64,000 nt of DNA from Acidovorax sp. 210-6 (lineage in GTDB: Bacteria; Pseudomonadota; Gammaproteobacteria; Burkholderiales; Burkholderiaceae_C): NCBI RefSeq assembly GCF_010020825.1, contig NZ_JAACJE010000001.1, positions 1,178,001-1,242,000 of the forward strand, written 5' to 3'. This document shows positions 37,426 to 48,258 of this stretch, piece after piece (position 1 is the stretch's first letter; the number at the start of each line of letters is the position of its first letter). Below the pieces are notes generated by a model. That model searched no databases, was not told where the DNA came from, and was given only the letters and a program-made list of their open reading frames with translations. The translations under genes and the position numbers were made by a program.

Positions 37426-37749
37426 ATGCAACCATCGTCGCAAGATCCCGATCAGGAGCAGGCCCACCTGTTCCCACCGGACTTGCACGATGTGCGCCAC
37501 CTGCAACTCAAGGCGGTGCTGCTGCTCTTGTGGGTGCTGGTGTCTTTTGTGGCCATGTACTTTGCGCGTGATCTGGCCAGCATCGTGGTGGCGGGCTGGC
37601 CGCTGGGTTACTGGATCGCAGCGCAGGGCGGGGTGGTGGTGTTCATCGGCATCGTGGTGGCCTATGGCTGGGCCATGAACCGGCTGGAGCTGCTGGACGC
37701 GCAGGCCGAGGCAACGCAGGCTTCTTCCCCACCGAAGGGCCATGGCTAA
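37426..37749 (+). CDS. Small subunit of sodium/solute symporter (DUF4212)
   Basis: This 107-residue protein has two membrane helices (about 29-48 and 57-80) and is of the DUF4212 family, which occurs beside large symporters of the VC_2705 type. WPLGYWIAAQGGVVVFIGIV is typical. It begins ten bases after the ppsA stop, and its end overlaps the large subunit start by eight bases (ATGGCTAA). It probably helps assemble or regulate the transporter. Confidence 0.9.
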   Translation: MQPSSQDPDQEQAHLFPPDLHDVRHLQLKAVLLLLWVLVSFVAMYFARDLASIVVAGWPLGYWIAAQGGVVVFIGIVVAYGWAMNRLELLDAQAEATQASSPPKGHG

Positions 37750-39835
37750 GTCGTCCGGTGCCCCGCCGGGGCGCGGCTATGCGTGGCGCGTGCACCGCAT
37801 CCTGGCCTTGTACGTTCTCGGGGTGCTGTGCTTTTTGGGGCTGATGGCTTGGGCCGAGGCGCAGGGCTTGTCGCGCCTGTGGATCGGACCGATCTTTCTT
37901 TTCCTCTCGGTCATGGTGTATGCAGGCATCGGCGTGTACGGCCGCACCACCGACGCCGAGGAATACTACGTGGCTGGGCGCCGCATTCCGCCCATGTACA
38001 ACGGCATGGCCGCCGCGGCCGACTGGATGAGCGCGGCGTCGTTCATCAGCCTGTCGGGCGCACTGTATCTGCAGGGTTTTTCCGGCACGCCCGAAAGCGC
38101 CGGGGGCCTGGCCTACCTGCTGGGCTGGACGGGCGGGTTTTGCCTGGTGGCCATTCTGGTGGCGCCGCACCTGCGGGCCATGGGGCTGTACACGGTTCCG
38201 GATTTCTTCCACGTGCGCTTTGGCGGACGCTGGCCGCGCGTGATTGCGGCGCTGGCGGCGGTGCTCACTTCGTTCACCTACGTGGTGGCACAGATTTACG
38301 GTGTGGGCCTGATTGCATCGCGCCTGACCGGGGTGCAGTTCGAGATCGGCATCATGCTGGGGCTGGGCGGGGTGCTGCTGTGCTCGTTTTTGGGGGGTAT
38401 GCGCGCCATCACCTGGACGCAGGTGGCGCAGTATGTGGTGCTGCTGCTGGCGTTCCTGATTCCGGTGTCCTGGTTGGCCTACAAGCAGTTGGGCAACCCG
38501 GTGGCGCCGCTGGTGTATGGCCAGCAGATCGGCAAGATTGCGGACCTGGAGGCGCAGTTGCTGGCGTCGCCGGCCGAATACCAGGTGATGGCCATTTACC
38601 TGGAGCGCGCCCGGGACTACGAAGCCCGCTTGCAGAACGTGGAGCTGGCGCTGGAGGAGGAGCGCCAGGCCATTCAGGAACGTATCCATGATCTGCGGGC
38701 GCAGAACGCGGATGTGGGCCTGATTGTTGCCGCCAGCCGCGAGCTGGCCGCCTTGCCGCGCGATGCCGCCGTGGCCCGCGAGCGCTGGACGCGCCTGATG
38801 CGCGACAACTACGCCCGTGCCCAACCCCTGGGCGGCCTGCCGCCGCACAGCCAGGCCTATGCGGGCTATCCCGACGGTACACCCGATGAGCAAAAGGACT
38901 ACACCGAGTCGCGGCGCAACTTTCTGGCGCTCATGTTCTGCCTGATGGTGGGCACGGCGGGCATGCCGCACCTGCTGACGCGCTACTACACCTCGCCCAC
39001 GGTGGCCGATGCCCGCGCCTCCGTGGGTTGGTCCCTGTTCTTCATTGCCCTGCTGTACCTGAGCGCCCCCGCGCTGGCCGTGTTGGCCAAGTTCGAAGTG
39101 ATGAACAACCTGGTGGGCAGCAGTTTTGATCATTTGCCCGGCTGGATCGCGCAGTGGGCGCGGGTGGATGCGTCGCTGCTGTCCATCGAGGACGTCAACG
39201 GTGACGGCATCGTGCAGTTTGGCGAAATCCGCCTGGGGGCCGATCTGATCATGCTGGCCACGCCTGAGCTGGGGGGGTTGCCCTACGTGGTATCTGGCCT
39301 GGTGGCTGCCGGGGGGCTGGCAGCGGCGCTGTCCACCGCCGATGGCCTGCTGCTCACCATCAGCAACGCGCTGGTGCGCGATCTGTACTTCCAGGCCCGG
39401 CCACGCAGCACCTCGTTGGAGCAGCGCGTGATTCTGAGCAAGTTTGCGCTGTTGGCGGTGGCCATTGCCGCAGCGTTCGTGGCGGCGCTCAAACCCTCGG
39501 ACATTTTGCCGCTGGTCACGGCCTCGTTTTCACTCGCCGCGTCGGCCTTTGTGCCGGTCATGGTGCTGGGCATCTTCTGGCGTGGTACCACGCGCCAGGG
39601 CGCGGTGGCCGGCATGCTGTGCGGCCTGGGGGTGACGGTGTACTACATGCTGTCGCATGTGGCCGGTGTGAAGGCCCTGCTGCCGACCTGGCTGCTGGCC
39701 GATGGGCTGTGGTTTGCCATTCAGCCCATCTCGGCCGGCGTCTTCGGGGTGCCGGCGGGCCTGCTGGCGGCAGCGCTCGTGAGCCGGATCACCCGCCCTG
39801 CGCCGCCCCAGCCGCCGGTGCGGCTGGAGATGTAG
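37742..39835 (+). CDS. Sodium/solute symporter large subunit (VC_2705 family)
   Basis: This 697-residue protein of the SSS superfamily likely takes up acetate or another small carboxylate with sodium; substrate is inferred from family and from ppsA next door. Core helices are recognisable, including MAAAADWMSAASFISLSGAL and GLVAAGGLAAALSTADGLLL. Two additions stand out. A hydrophilic, partly coiled-coil insertion of about 120 residues lies at 260-385. A loop at 484-495, DVNGDGIVQFGE, fits the calcium-binding EF-hand pattern (Asp1, Asn3, Asp5, Glu12). It is cotranscribed with the DUF4212 subunit. Confidence 0.92.
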   Translation: MAKSSGAPPGRGYAWRVHRILALYVLGVLCFLGLMAWAEAQGLSRLWIGPIFLFLSVMVYAGIGVYGRTTDAEEYYVAGRRIPPMYNGMAAAADWMSAASFISLSGALYLQGFSGTPESAGGLAYLLGWTGGFCLVAILVAPHLRAMGLYTVPDFFHVRFGGRWPRVIAALAAVLTSFTYVVAQIYGVGLIASRLTGVQFEIGIMLGLGGVLLCSFLGGMRAITWTQVAQYVVLLLAFLIPVSWLAYKQLGNPVAPLVYGQQIGKIADLEAQLLASPAEYQVMAIYLERARDYEARLQNVELALEEERQAIQERIHDLRAQNADVGLIVAASRELAALPRDAAVARERWTRLMRDNYARAQPLGGLPPHSQAYAGYPDGTPDEQKDYTESRRNFLALMFCLMVGTAGMPHLLTRYYTSPTVADARASVGWSLFFIALLYLSAPALAVLAKFEVMNNLVGSSFDHLPGWIAQWARVDASLLSIEDVNGDGIVQFGEIRLGADLIMLATPELGGLPYVVSGLVAAGGLAAALSTADGLLLTISNALVRDLYFQARPRSTSLEQRVILSKFALLAVAIAAAFVAALKPSDILPLVTASFSLAASAFVPVMVLGIFWRGTTRQGAVAGMLCGLGVTVYYMLSHVAGVKALLPTWLLADGLWFAIQPISAGVFGVPAGLLAAALVSRITRPAPPQPPVRLEM

Positions 39836-39844
39836 GCCGGGGCC

Positions 39845-40204
39845 TCAGCGGCCCACGTTCAGCAGTTCCACGTCGAACTTGAGCGTGGCGTTGGGCGGAA
39901 TCACGCCGCCCGCGCCGCGAGCGCCGTAGCCCAGGCCGGGGGGGATGATCAGCGTGCGCTGGCCGCCCACCTTCATGCCCTGCACGCCTTCGTCCCAACC
40001 CTGGATGACCATGCCCATGCCCAGGCCGAAGATGAAGGGGTCGTTGCGGTCGCGGCTGGAGTCGAACTTGGCGCCTTGCACGCCGTCGTTGTACAGCCAG
40101 CCTGTGTAATGCACGGCCACTTGCTTGCCCTTGGTGGCCTCGGCGCCTTCGCCGACCACGGCGTCTTCGTACTGCAGGCCCGAGGGGGTGGTGGTGTATG
40201 CCAT
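39845..40204 (-). CDS. FKBP-type peptidyl-prolyl isomerase
   Basis: This 119-residue single-domain FKBP catalyses proline isomerisation in protein folding. It has the core segments VAVHYTGWLYNDGVQGAKFDSS, GMGMVIQGWDEGVQGMKVGG and IPPGLGYGARGAGGVIPPNATL, covering the usual active-site aromatics. No signal peptide is present, so it is cytoplasmic. The start at 40204 follows GGAGAAG. It converges on the symporter gene with nine bases between stops. Confidence 0.95.
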   Translation of the reverse strand: MAYTTTPSGLQYEDAVVGEGAEATKGKQVAVHYTGWLYNDGVQGAKFDSSRDRNDPFIFGLGMGMVIQGWDEGVQGMKVGGQRTLIIPPGLGYGARGAGGVIPPNATLKFDVELLNVGR

Positions 40205-40218
40205 GGTGCTTCTCCTGG

Positions 40219-40274
40219 TGCTATCAAAAAAATAGCTTCCAGCGCCCGTGGATATTGCGCTGGAAGCGAAAAAA
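40219..40274. repeat. AT-rich palindromic repeat, copy 6
   Basis: It contains GCTATCAAAAAAATAGC and a strong inverted repeat, TTCCAGCGC/GCGCTGGAA, around CCGTGGATATT, then AAAAAA. It occupies the leader just upstream of the FKBP Shine-Dalgarno, where the hairpin could affect translation or termination. Confidence 0.7.
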
Positions 40275-40307
40275 CCTTGAAGCTGGCTCGCTGGCCAGTG
40301 CAAGGAC

Positions 40308-40613
40308 TTACTTCTTGTTGCGGCTGGCAGCCCAGCGGTTGGCAAAGGCCTGCACGTCGCTCAGGCGCTTGAGCAGGTCGCTGCCAGCGGCAGTGACGGC
40401 ATAGCCATCGCTGCCATGGTCGATCAGGCCGACCTCGCGCAGCTCCTTGATGCGCGTGTTGAGCGTGTTGGGCGTGATGCCGCCCACGCTGTCCTGCAGC
40501 AAGCGAAAGGTCTGCGGGTGCCCATCGCGCAGCGCCCACAGCACGCGCAGGGCGTAGCGGCACTCTAGCTTTTCGAACAGTTGATGGATGGCGGCGTTGT
40601 CTTTGGAGCTCAT
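40308..40613 (-). CDS. HxlR-like winged-helix regulator
   Basis: This 101-residue protein has the HxlR/MarR-like winged-helix fold: FEKLECRYALRVLWALRDG in the first helices, then ITPNTLNTRIKELREVGLID as the recognition helix and YAVTAAGSDLLKRL at the wing and last helix. The Cys18 near the N-terminus is where many HxlR regulators sense oxidants or electrophiles. It lies 103 bases upstream of the FKBP gene on the same strand. Targets are unknown. Confidence 0.87.
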   Translation of the reverse strand: MSSKDNAAIHQLFEKLECRYALRVLWALRDGHPQTFRLLQDSVGGITPNTLNTRIKELREVGLIDHGSDGYAVTAAGSDLLKRLSDVQAFANRWAASRNKK

Positions 40614-40632
40614 CGGGCTTCTCCTTGCGCTG

Positions 40633-40668
40633 AATTGCTACAAGTTTAATAGCTCAAAACGCTTGCCA
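40633..40668. repeat. AT-rich palindromic repeat, copy 7 (partial)
   Basis: It reads AATTGCTACAAGTTTAATAGC then TCAAAACGCTTGCCA. Only the first half of the family pattern is recognisable. It lies in the leader of the HxlR-like gene. Confidence 0.5.
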
Positions 40669-40750
40669 GTCATGCGCCACTGCGGCAAATGGGCCGGATT
40701 GCTGCAAAGTGTTGCAGAGGTGCCACGAACGGTGCCGCCATGGCTGCAAG

Positions 40751-40780
40751 AAAAAACCCCGCTCCTTGTGGGGCGGGGTT
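40751..40780 (-). terminator. Intrinsic terminator of rpoD
   Basis: On the minus strand AACCCCGCCCC pairs with GGAGCGGGGTT across a short loop and is followed by a run of T. It lies 21 bases beyond the rpoD stop and ends the dnaG-rpoD transcript. Confidence 0.9.
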
Positions 40781-40800
40781 GTGTCGAGGTCGGGTGGCTT

Positions 40801-43179
<2,379 letters not shown>

Positions 43180-43422
43180 GGACAACCTCAGAATCAAAAA
43201 GAAGACAAAGAAAACGCAAGCGCCACGGTTCCCGGCGCGGGAGGCACGGCGAAGGCAGAGCCTTCGCGGTTCGAGGGGAAACCCTCAGGGGCAAGATGGG
43301 TGGGCGAACATTTGGTGTGCAGTCCTTGCGGTGGGGTGGGCCTTTGCAGTTGCTGCAATTGCGTGGATGCCACGGTGGCCCGGTCCGGAGGTGCTGCTGT
43401 CGCTCTTGCCGACAAACCTTAC

Positions 43423-43450
43423 ATTATACCGGTCTGAGCGTTTTTCAAGC
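43423..43450 (-). promoter_or_regulatory. Candidate rpoD promoter
   Basis: On the minus strand a perfect -10 TATAAT (43428-43423) lies just beyond the dnaG stop. Upstream, TTGAAA stands 14 bases away, which is short, and GCTTGA stands at 16. The -10 box is convincing; the -35 box is not. It would give rpoD a transcript with a leader of about 235 bases, separate from dnaG. Confidence 0.5.
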
Positions 43451-43454
43451 TTTT

Positions 43455-45362
43455 TCAGGCTTTTCGGGCTGGATGGCCCAGCAATGCGTTGCGTTTTTGC
43501 TCCAGGGCGCGGTAGCGCTCCAGCGCCGAAGGGTCGTGTGCGGCGCGTTCGATGAGTGCGCTTTGCTCGGCCTTGATGTCTTCCACCAGCATGCGGTTGA
43601 GCAGGTCACGCAGCTCTATGCGCAGCTCTTTCAGGTCGCCCTCGGTCTGGGCGTGGGCACCGGTCATGACCCGCAGCGCCAGGTCCTCGCAGGGGTGGTC
43701 GCGCAGACGCTCGCGCAGCACGGCCCAGGGCAGGGGGCCTGTGGTGTGGAACAGGTCTTCGATCCACGTGAACAGTGGCCCGTGGGGTGCGCTCTGGGCG
43801 CACAGCACGGCATGGTCTTCATGGCCGAGATGTTCCATGAAGTCCATGTGCGACAGCAGCAGGCGCGCCGCATGGTCGATCCGGGCGCTGGGCAGACCCC
43901 GCGGCATACGGGAGGTGCCGGGCCAGGGCGGGGGCACCGATTTGCTTCTCCGAGCCTGGCGTGGCGCATGGTCGTTGGGCATGGGGTGCAGATCGCCGCT
44001 GCCCTGGGGGGGGTGGCGCGCAGGGTGGGGGGTGGCGCCAGGGCTGCGCTGCACCTCGCGGGCGTTGGCGCGTTGCCAGAGGTCCAGCAGGTCGCGCGCG
44101 TCGAGCTGGGCCAGCTCGGCCAGCTCACCCAGCAACTGGCGCTTGAGTACGCCGTCGGGCAGGGCGCTCCACAGAGGCCGGGCATTGCTGGCCATGTGCG
44201 CACGGCCTTCGCTGGTGCCCAGGTCGCAGCCGTCGCTGGCGGCGTCGATCAGGAAGCGGCTCAGCGGCATGGCGTCGCCCACCATGCGCGCAAAGGCATC
44301 GCTGCCGTGGGCGCGCACGAAGCTGTCGGGGTCGTGTTCGGGGGGGAGGAACAGGAATTTGATGCTGCGCGTGTCGCCCGCGTGGGGCAGGGCGCCCTCC
44401 AGCGCCTTGCGCGCGGCGCGGCGCCCGGCGGCGTCGCCATCGAAGCTGAACACCACGGCGTCGGTGAAGCGTAGCAGTTTTTGCACATGCTCCGGCGTGC
44501 AGGCCGTGCCCAGCGTGGCCACGGCGTTGGGAAAGCCCAGTTGGGCCAGCGCCACCACGTCCATGTAGCCTTCGGTGACCAGTGCGTAGCCCTGTTCGCG
44601 GATCGCGTTGCGCGCCTCGAACAGGCCGTACAGTTCGCGTCCCTTGTGGAACACCGGGGTCTCGGGGGAGTTGAGGTACTTGGGCTTGTCGTCCCCCAGG
44701 ACGCGGCCGCCAAAGCCAATGCACTCGCCCTTGACGTTGCGGATAGGGAACATGACCCGGTCGCGGAAACGGTCGTAGCGCTTGCCGTCTTCTTCATTGA
44801 CGATGACCAGGCCGCTTTCTTCGAGCAACGGGTCGTCATAGTGCGGAAACACGCTGGCCAGGCTGCGCCAGCCCTCGGGGGCGTAGCCCAGGCCGTACTG
44901 CTTGGCCACCTGGCCCGAGACGCCGCGCCCCTTGAAGTAGGCCACGGCACGGGGCGATTCACGCAGGTGGCGGCGGTAGGCAGCACCGGCTTTCTCCAGC
45001 ACATCGCTCAAGGTGGCCTGTTTTTGGCGGGCGGCGGCGGCGCGTTCGCGCTCCTGGGGCGAGACATCGTCTTCCGGCACCTGGAGGCCCACTTGGCGTG
45101 CCAGGTCCTGAACGGCATCGACAAAGCCCATGCCAGCGTGCTCCATGAGAAAGCCGATGGCATTGCCGTTCTTGCCACAGCCAAAGCAGTGGTAGAACTG
45201 CTTGGACGGGCTGACGCTGAACGAGGGCGATTTTTCGCCGTGGAAGGGGCACAGCCCCATGAAGTTGGCGCCGCCCTTCTTGAGCGCGACATAGCGGCCC
45301 ACCACCTCGACCACGTCCACGCGGGCGAGCAGTTCCTGGATGAAAGACTGGGGGATCGTCAC
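43455..45362 (-). CDS. dnaG: DNA primase
   Basis: This 635-residue primase makes RNA primers at the replication fork. The N-terminal zinc ribbon is CPFHGEKSPSFSV with YHCFGCGKNGNA, the Toprim core has LVTEGYMDVVAL and SFDGDAAGRRAA, and the C-terminal DnaB-binding helical domain follows a Pro/Arg-rich linker. The GTG at 45362 is chosen because homology starts at TIPQSFIQELLARVDVVEVV; an open frame extends 22 codons upstream. rpsU, the usual upstream gene in many Proteobacteria, is absent; a binding-protein gene diverges instead. Confidence 0.96.
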   Translation of the reverse strand: MTIPQSFIQELLARVDVVEVVGRYVALKKGGANFMGLCPFHGEKSPSFSVSPSKQFYHCFGCGKNGNAIGFLMEHAGMGFVDAVQDLARQVGLQVPEDDVSPQERERAAAARQKQATLSDVLEKAGAAYRRHLRESPRAVAYFKGRGVSGQVAKQYGLGYAPEGWRSLASVFPHYDDPLLEESGLVIVNEEDGKRYDRFRDRVMFPIRNVKGECIGFGGRVLGDDKPKYLNSPETPVFHKGRELYGLFEARNAIREQGYALVTEGYMDVVALAQLGFPNAVATLGTACTPEHVQKLLRFTDAVVFSFDGDAAGRRAARKALEGALPHAGDTRSIKFLFLPPEHDPDSFVRAHGSDAFARMVGDAMPLSRFLIDAASDGCDLGTSEGRAHMASNARPLWSALPDGVLKRQLLGELAELAQLDARDLLDLWQRANAREVQRSPGATPHPARHPPQGSGDLHPMPNDHAPRQARRSKSVPPPWPGTSRMPRGLPSARIDHAARLLLSHMDFMEHLGHEDHAVLCAQSAPHGPLFTWIEDLFHTTGPLPWAVLRERLRDHPCEDLALRVMTGAHAQTEGDLKELRIELRDLLNRMLVEDIKAEQSALIERAAHDPSALERYRALEQKRNALLGHPARKA

Positions 45363-45436
45363 GGCTGGGATTGTCCGCGTAAACTGTCCGTAATCACTGG
45401 TATTTGGGGTAATCGTCTCACACCGCAACGGTGGAC

Positions 45437-46513
45437 ATGTACGAAAGAGAGGCGGGGAAAGTGCTAGCCAGCCATGGACTGCGGCGGCGTGCGGTGTTGG
45501 TCGGTGCAGCGCAGGCCGCGCTGTGGTGCGGCCCTGCGCACGCGGCCGTGCCAGTGCTGCGCGTACTCGCCTGGCCAGGTTACGCTGATCCAGACTGGGT
45601 GCAAGCCTTCGAGGCGCGCCATGGTGTGCAGGTGGAGGTCACCATTGTCGGCTCGGACGAGGTGCTGCGTGCCAAGCTGGCCGATTCCAGGGGACCGGGC
45701 TATGACGTGGTGGCGGCCAACACGGTGGAACTGGCGGCCTTGTTGGCGCGTGACGAATTGGCGCCGCTGACCCTGGCCGACCTGCCCCAGGTGGCGCGCC
45801 AGCTGCCACGTTTTCGCGGCCCTATCGAGGGCATTGTGCGCAACGGCAAGACCTATGCCGTGCCCTACACCTATTCAGAAATGGGGCTGGTGTACGACCG
45901 CCAGCAGTTCAGCGCACCGCCCCAGTCGCTTTCCGTACTGTGGGATCCGCGCTGGCGCGGCAAGGTTTTGGCCTTCGATGGTGCGACCCATGCGTTTTCG
46001 CTGGCGGCGCTGGAGCAGGGGCAGTTGCCCTTTCGCATTGCCCAGGACCAACTCGCGCCTCTGGCGCGCCACCTGGTGCGATTGCGGCGCAACCTGCTGT
46101 CGCTCTACTCGCTGCCCGAGGAGTCGGTGGACCTGTTCCGTCGGCACCGCGTGGCGGTGATGCACGCCAACTACGGTCAGCAACAGCTCAAGCTGCTGCG
46201 CGATGCGGGGTTCAACGTGGGCTATGTGGTGCCGCGCGAAGGGGCACTGGCGTGGCTGGACTGTTGGGCGGTCTTGCGCCGCTCGGCGCAGCAGGCGCTG
46301 GCAGCGCAGTGGGTCAACCACATGCTGCACCCTTCGGTAAGCCTGGAACTCACACGCCGCCAGGGGCTGGCCAACACGCTGGAGGAGCCGGCGGCGCTGG
46401 ACAGCGAAAGCCTGCTGGGCCCCATTGTCTGGTTGCAGCCAGTGGAAGACGAAGCCCAGCGCACGCGGCTGTGGCAACGCATTGTGGCGGGCGACAGGCC
46501 CGAACGGTTTTAG
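45437..46513 (+). CDS. PotD-like periplasmic binding protein paired with a diguanylate cyclase
   Basis: This 358-residue protein has a signal peptide ending near CGPAHAA and then a type 2 periplasmic binding fold of the spermidine/putrescine (PotD, SBP_bac_8) kind: LRVLAWPGYADPDWVQAFEA at the mature start, YAVPYTYSEMGLVYDR, LWDPRWRGKVLAFD and VVPREGALAWLDCWAV. No ABC permease or ATPase is nearby. It is followed after two bases by a membrane diguanylate cyclase with a large periplasmic domain. That arrangement resembles NspS-MbaA of Vibrio cholerae, where a polyamine-binding protein signals to a cyclic di-GMP enzyme instead of transporting. The ligand is inferred, not seen. A GTG at 45431 is an alternative start. 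Confidence 0.85.
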   Translation: MYEREAGKVLASHGLRRRAVLVGAAQAALWCGPAHAAVPVLRVLAWPGYADPDWVQAFEARHGVQVEVTIVGSDEVLRAKLADSRGPGYDVVAANTVELAALLARDELAPLTLADLPQVARQLPRFRGPIEGIVRNGKTYAVPYTYSEMGLVYDRQQFSAPPQSLSVLWDPRWRGKVLAFDGATHAFSLAALEQGQLPFRIAQDQLAPLARHLVRLRRNLLSLYSLPEESVDLFRRHRVAVMHANYGQQQLKLLRDAGFNVGYVVPREGALAWLDCWAVLRRSAQQALAAQWVNHMLHPSVSLELTRRQGLANTLEEPAALDSESLLGPIVWLQPVEDEAQRTRLWQRIVAGDRPERF

Positions 46514-46515
46514 CC

Positions 46516-48219
46516 ATGATGCGCATCAACATCGGGCAACGCCTGGGGCTGCTGTTGGCCAGCTTCAGCCTGCTGGCGGCCTTGCTTTTGGGTTACTTGA
46601 CCTATACCGCTGCGCGCGACATGCTGGTCGAGCGCGCGCAGCGTACCTTGCTGGACACCACACGCATTCTCTCGTCGCACCTGCAAGCGGGGTTTGATCA
46701 GTTGGGGCGTGACGCCACCATGCTCGCGATGCTGGCCGGTGGCTTGCCATTGCCGGGTGGACCCGTGCCAACCGCTGCACAGGCGCAGAGCCTGGAAACG
46801 CTGGCCCACATGTTTCGTGCCCAGCTACTGGCGCGGCCAGGACTGTTGCAGGTTCAGTTGATTGGCCTGCGCGATCATGGCTTGGAGCTCGTGCACCTAC
46901 AGCGTTTGGCGGACGAGCGCATTGTGCGTGTGGTCGGGGCGGCGCTGCAGGAGAAAGCCCATTTCCCTTATGTGTACGAGACAGCGCGCCTGACCAGCGG
47001 CGGGGTGTACTTCACGGAGTTCGGTATCAACCGCGAAGACGGCGTACCGCAGGAAGAGCGTGCGGTCTTCAGCGTGGCAGCGCCCGTGGTACAGGGGACA
47101 GCGGTGGTGGCGGTGGTGGTGCTGCGAGTGGATGCAGAAGCCTTTTTGCGGCATTTTGGAGCGACCCTGCCCGCCCCCTATGGGTTCTATCTGGCCAGCC
47201 GCTGGGGCGATTTTCTAGCGCATCCGGAGCGGGAAAAGGCCTTTGGCTTTGATCGTGGCCAGCGTGTGCTGGTGCAGGAGGAGTTCGTCGCCACGGCGGC
47301 CTTGCTCTCGGGCGCTGAGCGTGAATTGGTGTTTTCCCACACCGAGTCCCCAGGGGGGGCTCAGATTCAGGCGTTTGTGCGCGTGCCCTTCGGAGCGCGT
47401 GACGACGGGCGCTTTCTGCTGCTGGGCCTGTCGCAGTCCATGTCGGCCGTGCTGGCGGAGGCGCAGGATCTGGGCGGCACCATCGTGAAGATGATTGCCG
47501 TGCTGGCCTTGGTGGCCGCCTTGCTCGCGGCCTGGGTGTCGCGCGTGGTTACGGGCCCCTTGCGGGCCGTGGTGCAGGCGACCGAAGCTTTTTCACAAGG
47601 AATGCCGCACGGTGCCCTGCCGGTGGAGCGGCTGGATGAGTTGGGCGAGCTGGCACGGGGATTTCGCGACATGGAGGCACAGATCGGCCAGCAGATGGAC
47701 GAACTCAACCGCAGCCGCGACGCGATGACCCATTTGGCACACCACGATCCGTTGACGGGTCTGCCCAACCGCCGCATGTTCGAGCAGCGCCTGGAGCAGG
47801 CCCTGGATCGCACCCGCCGCAGCGGCAGGCCCTGCGCGCTGGTGTTTGTCGATCTGGACGATTTCAAGTCGGTGAACGACAAGCTGGGCCATGCCGTGGG
47901 TGACGCCGTGCTGCGGGCCGCGGCCCAGGCCATTGTCGGCGCGGTGCGCCAGGTGGACACTGTGGCCCGCCTGGCAGGAGACGAGTTCACCGTGCTGTGT
48001 GAAAACGTGGACACCGACGATGCTGCACAGCATGTGCTCGACAAACTGCGCCAGGCCTTTGCCCAGCCGCTGCAGGTCGATGGCCGGTCCATGGTGGTGC
48101 GCGCCAGCATGGGAATCAGCCTCTATCCCAAGGACGGCGATGATGCACGCACCCTGCTGGCCAGTGCCGATGTCGCGATGTACCAGGCCAAGCTCCGGCA
48201 CCGCGAGATCTCGCAGTAA
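46516..48219 (+). CDS. Membrane diguanylate cyclase with periplasmic sensor
   Basis: This 567-residue protein has a helix at about 6-32, a periplasmic domain of about 290 residues (Cache-like), a second helix at about 323-345, HAMP (346-395) and a C-terminal GGDEF domain (about 400-565). The active-site loop is AGDEF at 487-491, a variant seen in some active cyclases, and an RxxD product-inhibition site (RQVD, 478-481) lies five residues before it. No EAL domain is present. It probably makes cyclic di-GMP in response to the binding protein encoded two bases upstream. Confidence 0.92.
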   Translation: MMRINIGQRLGLLLASFSLLAALLLGYLTYTAARDMLVERAQRTLLDTTRILSSHLQAGFDQLGRDATMLAMLAGGLPLPGGPVPTAAQAQSLETLAHMFRAQLLARPGLLQVQLIGLRDHGLELVHLQRLADERIVRVVGAALQEKAHFPYVYETARLTSGGVYFTEFGINREDGVPQEERAVFSVAAPVVQGTAVVAVVVLRVDAEAFLRHFGATLPAPYGFYLASRWGDFLAHPEREKAFGFDRGQRVLVQEEFVATAALLSGAERELVFSHTESPGGAQIQAFVRVPFGARDDGRFLLLGLSQSMSAVLAEAQDLGGTIVKMIAVLALVAALLAAWVSRVVTGPLRAVVQATEAFSQGMPHGALPVERLDELGELARGFRDMEAQIGQQMDELNRSRDAMTHLAHHDPLTGLPNRRMFEQRLEQALDRTRRSGRPCALVFVDLDDFKSVNDKLGHAVGDAVLRAAAQAIVGAVRQVDTVARLAGDEFTVLCENVDTDDAAQHVLDKLRQAFAQPLQVDGRSMVVRASMGISLYPKDGDDARTLLASADVAMYQAKLRHREISQ

Positions 48220-48258
48220 TGCGCTGTTCCCCACACAACCTCTACCGATTGTTTGCCC

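Noticed and set aside
34915-37743. A 942-codon minus-strand frame opposite ppsA
   Set aside because: Antisense shadow of a conserved enzyme, with composition typical of reverse reading (His, Leu, Gly, Gln).
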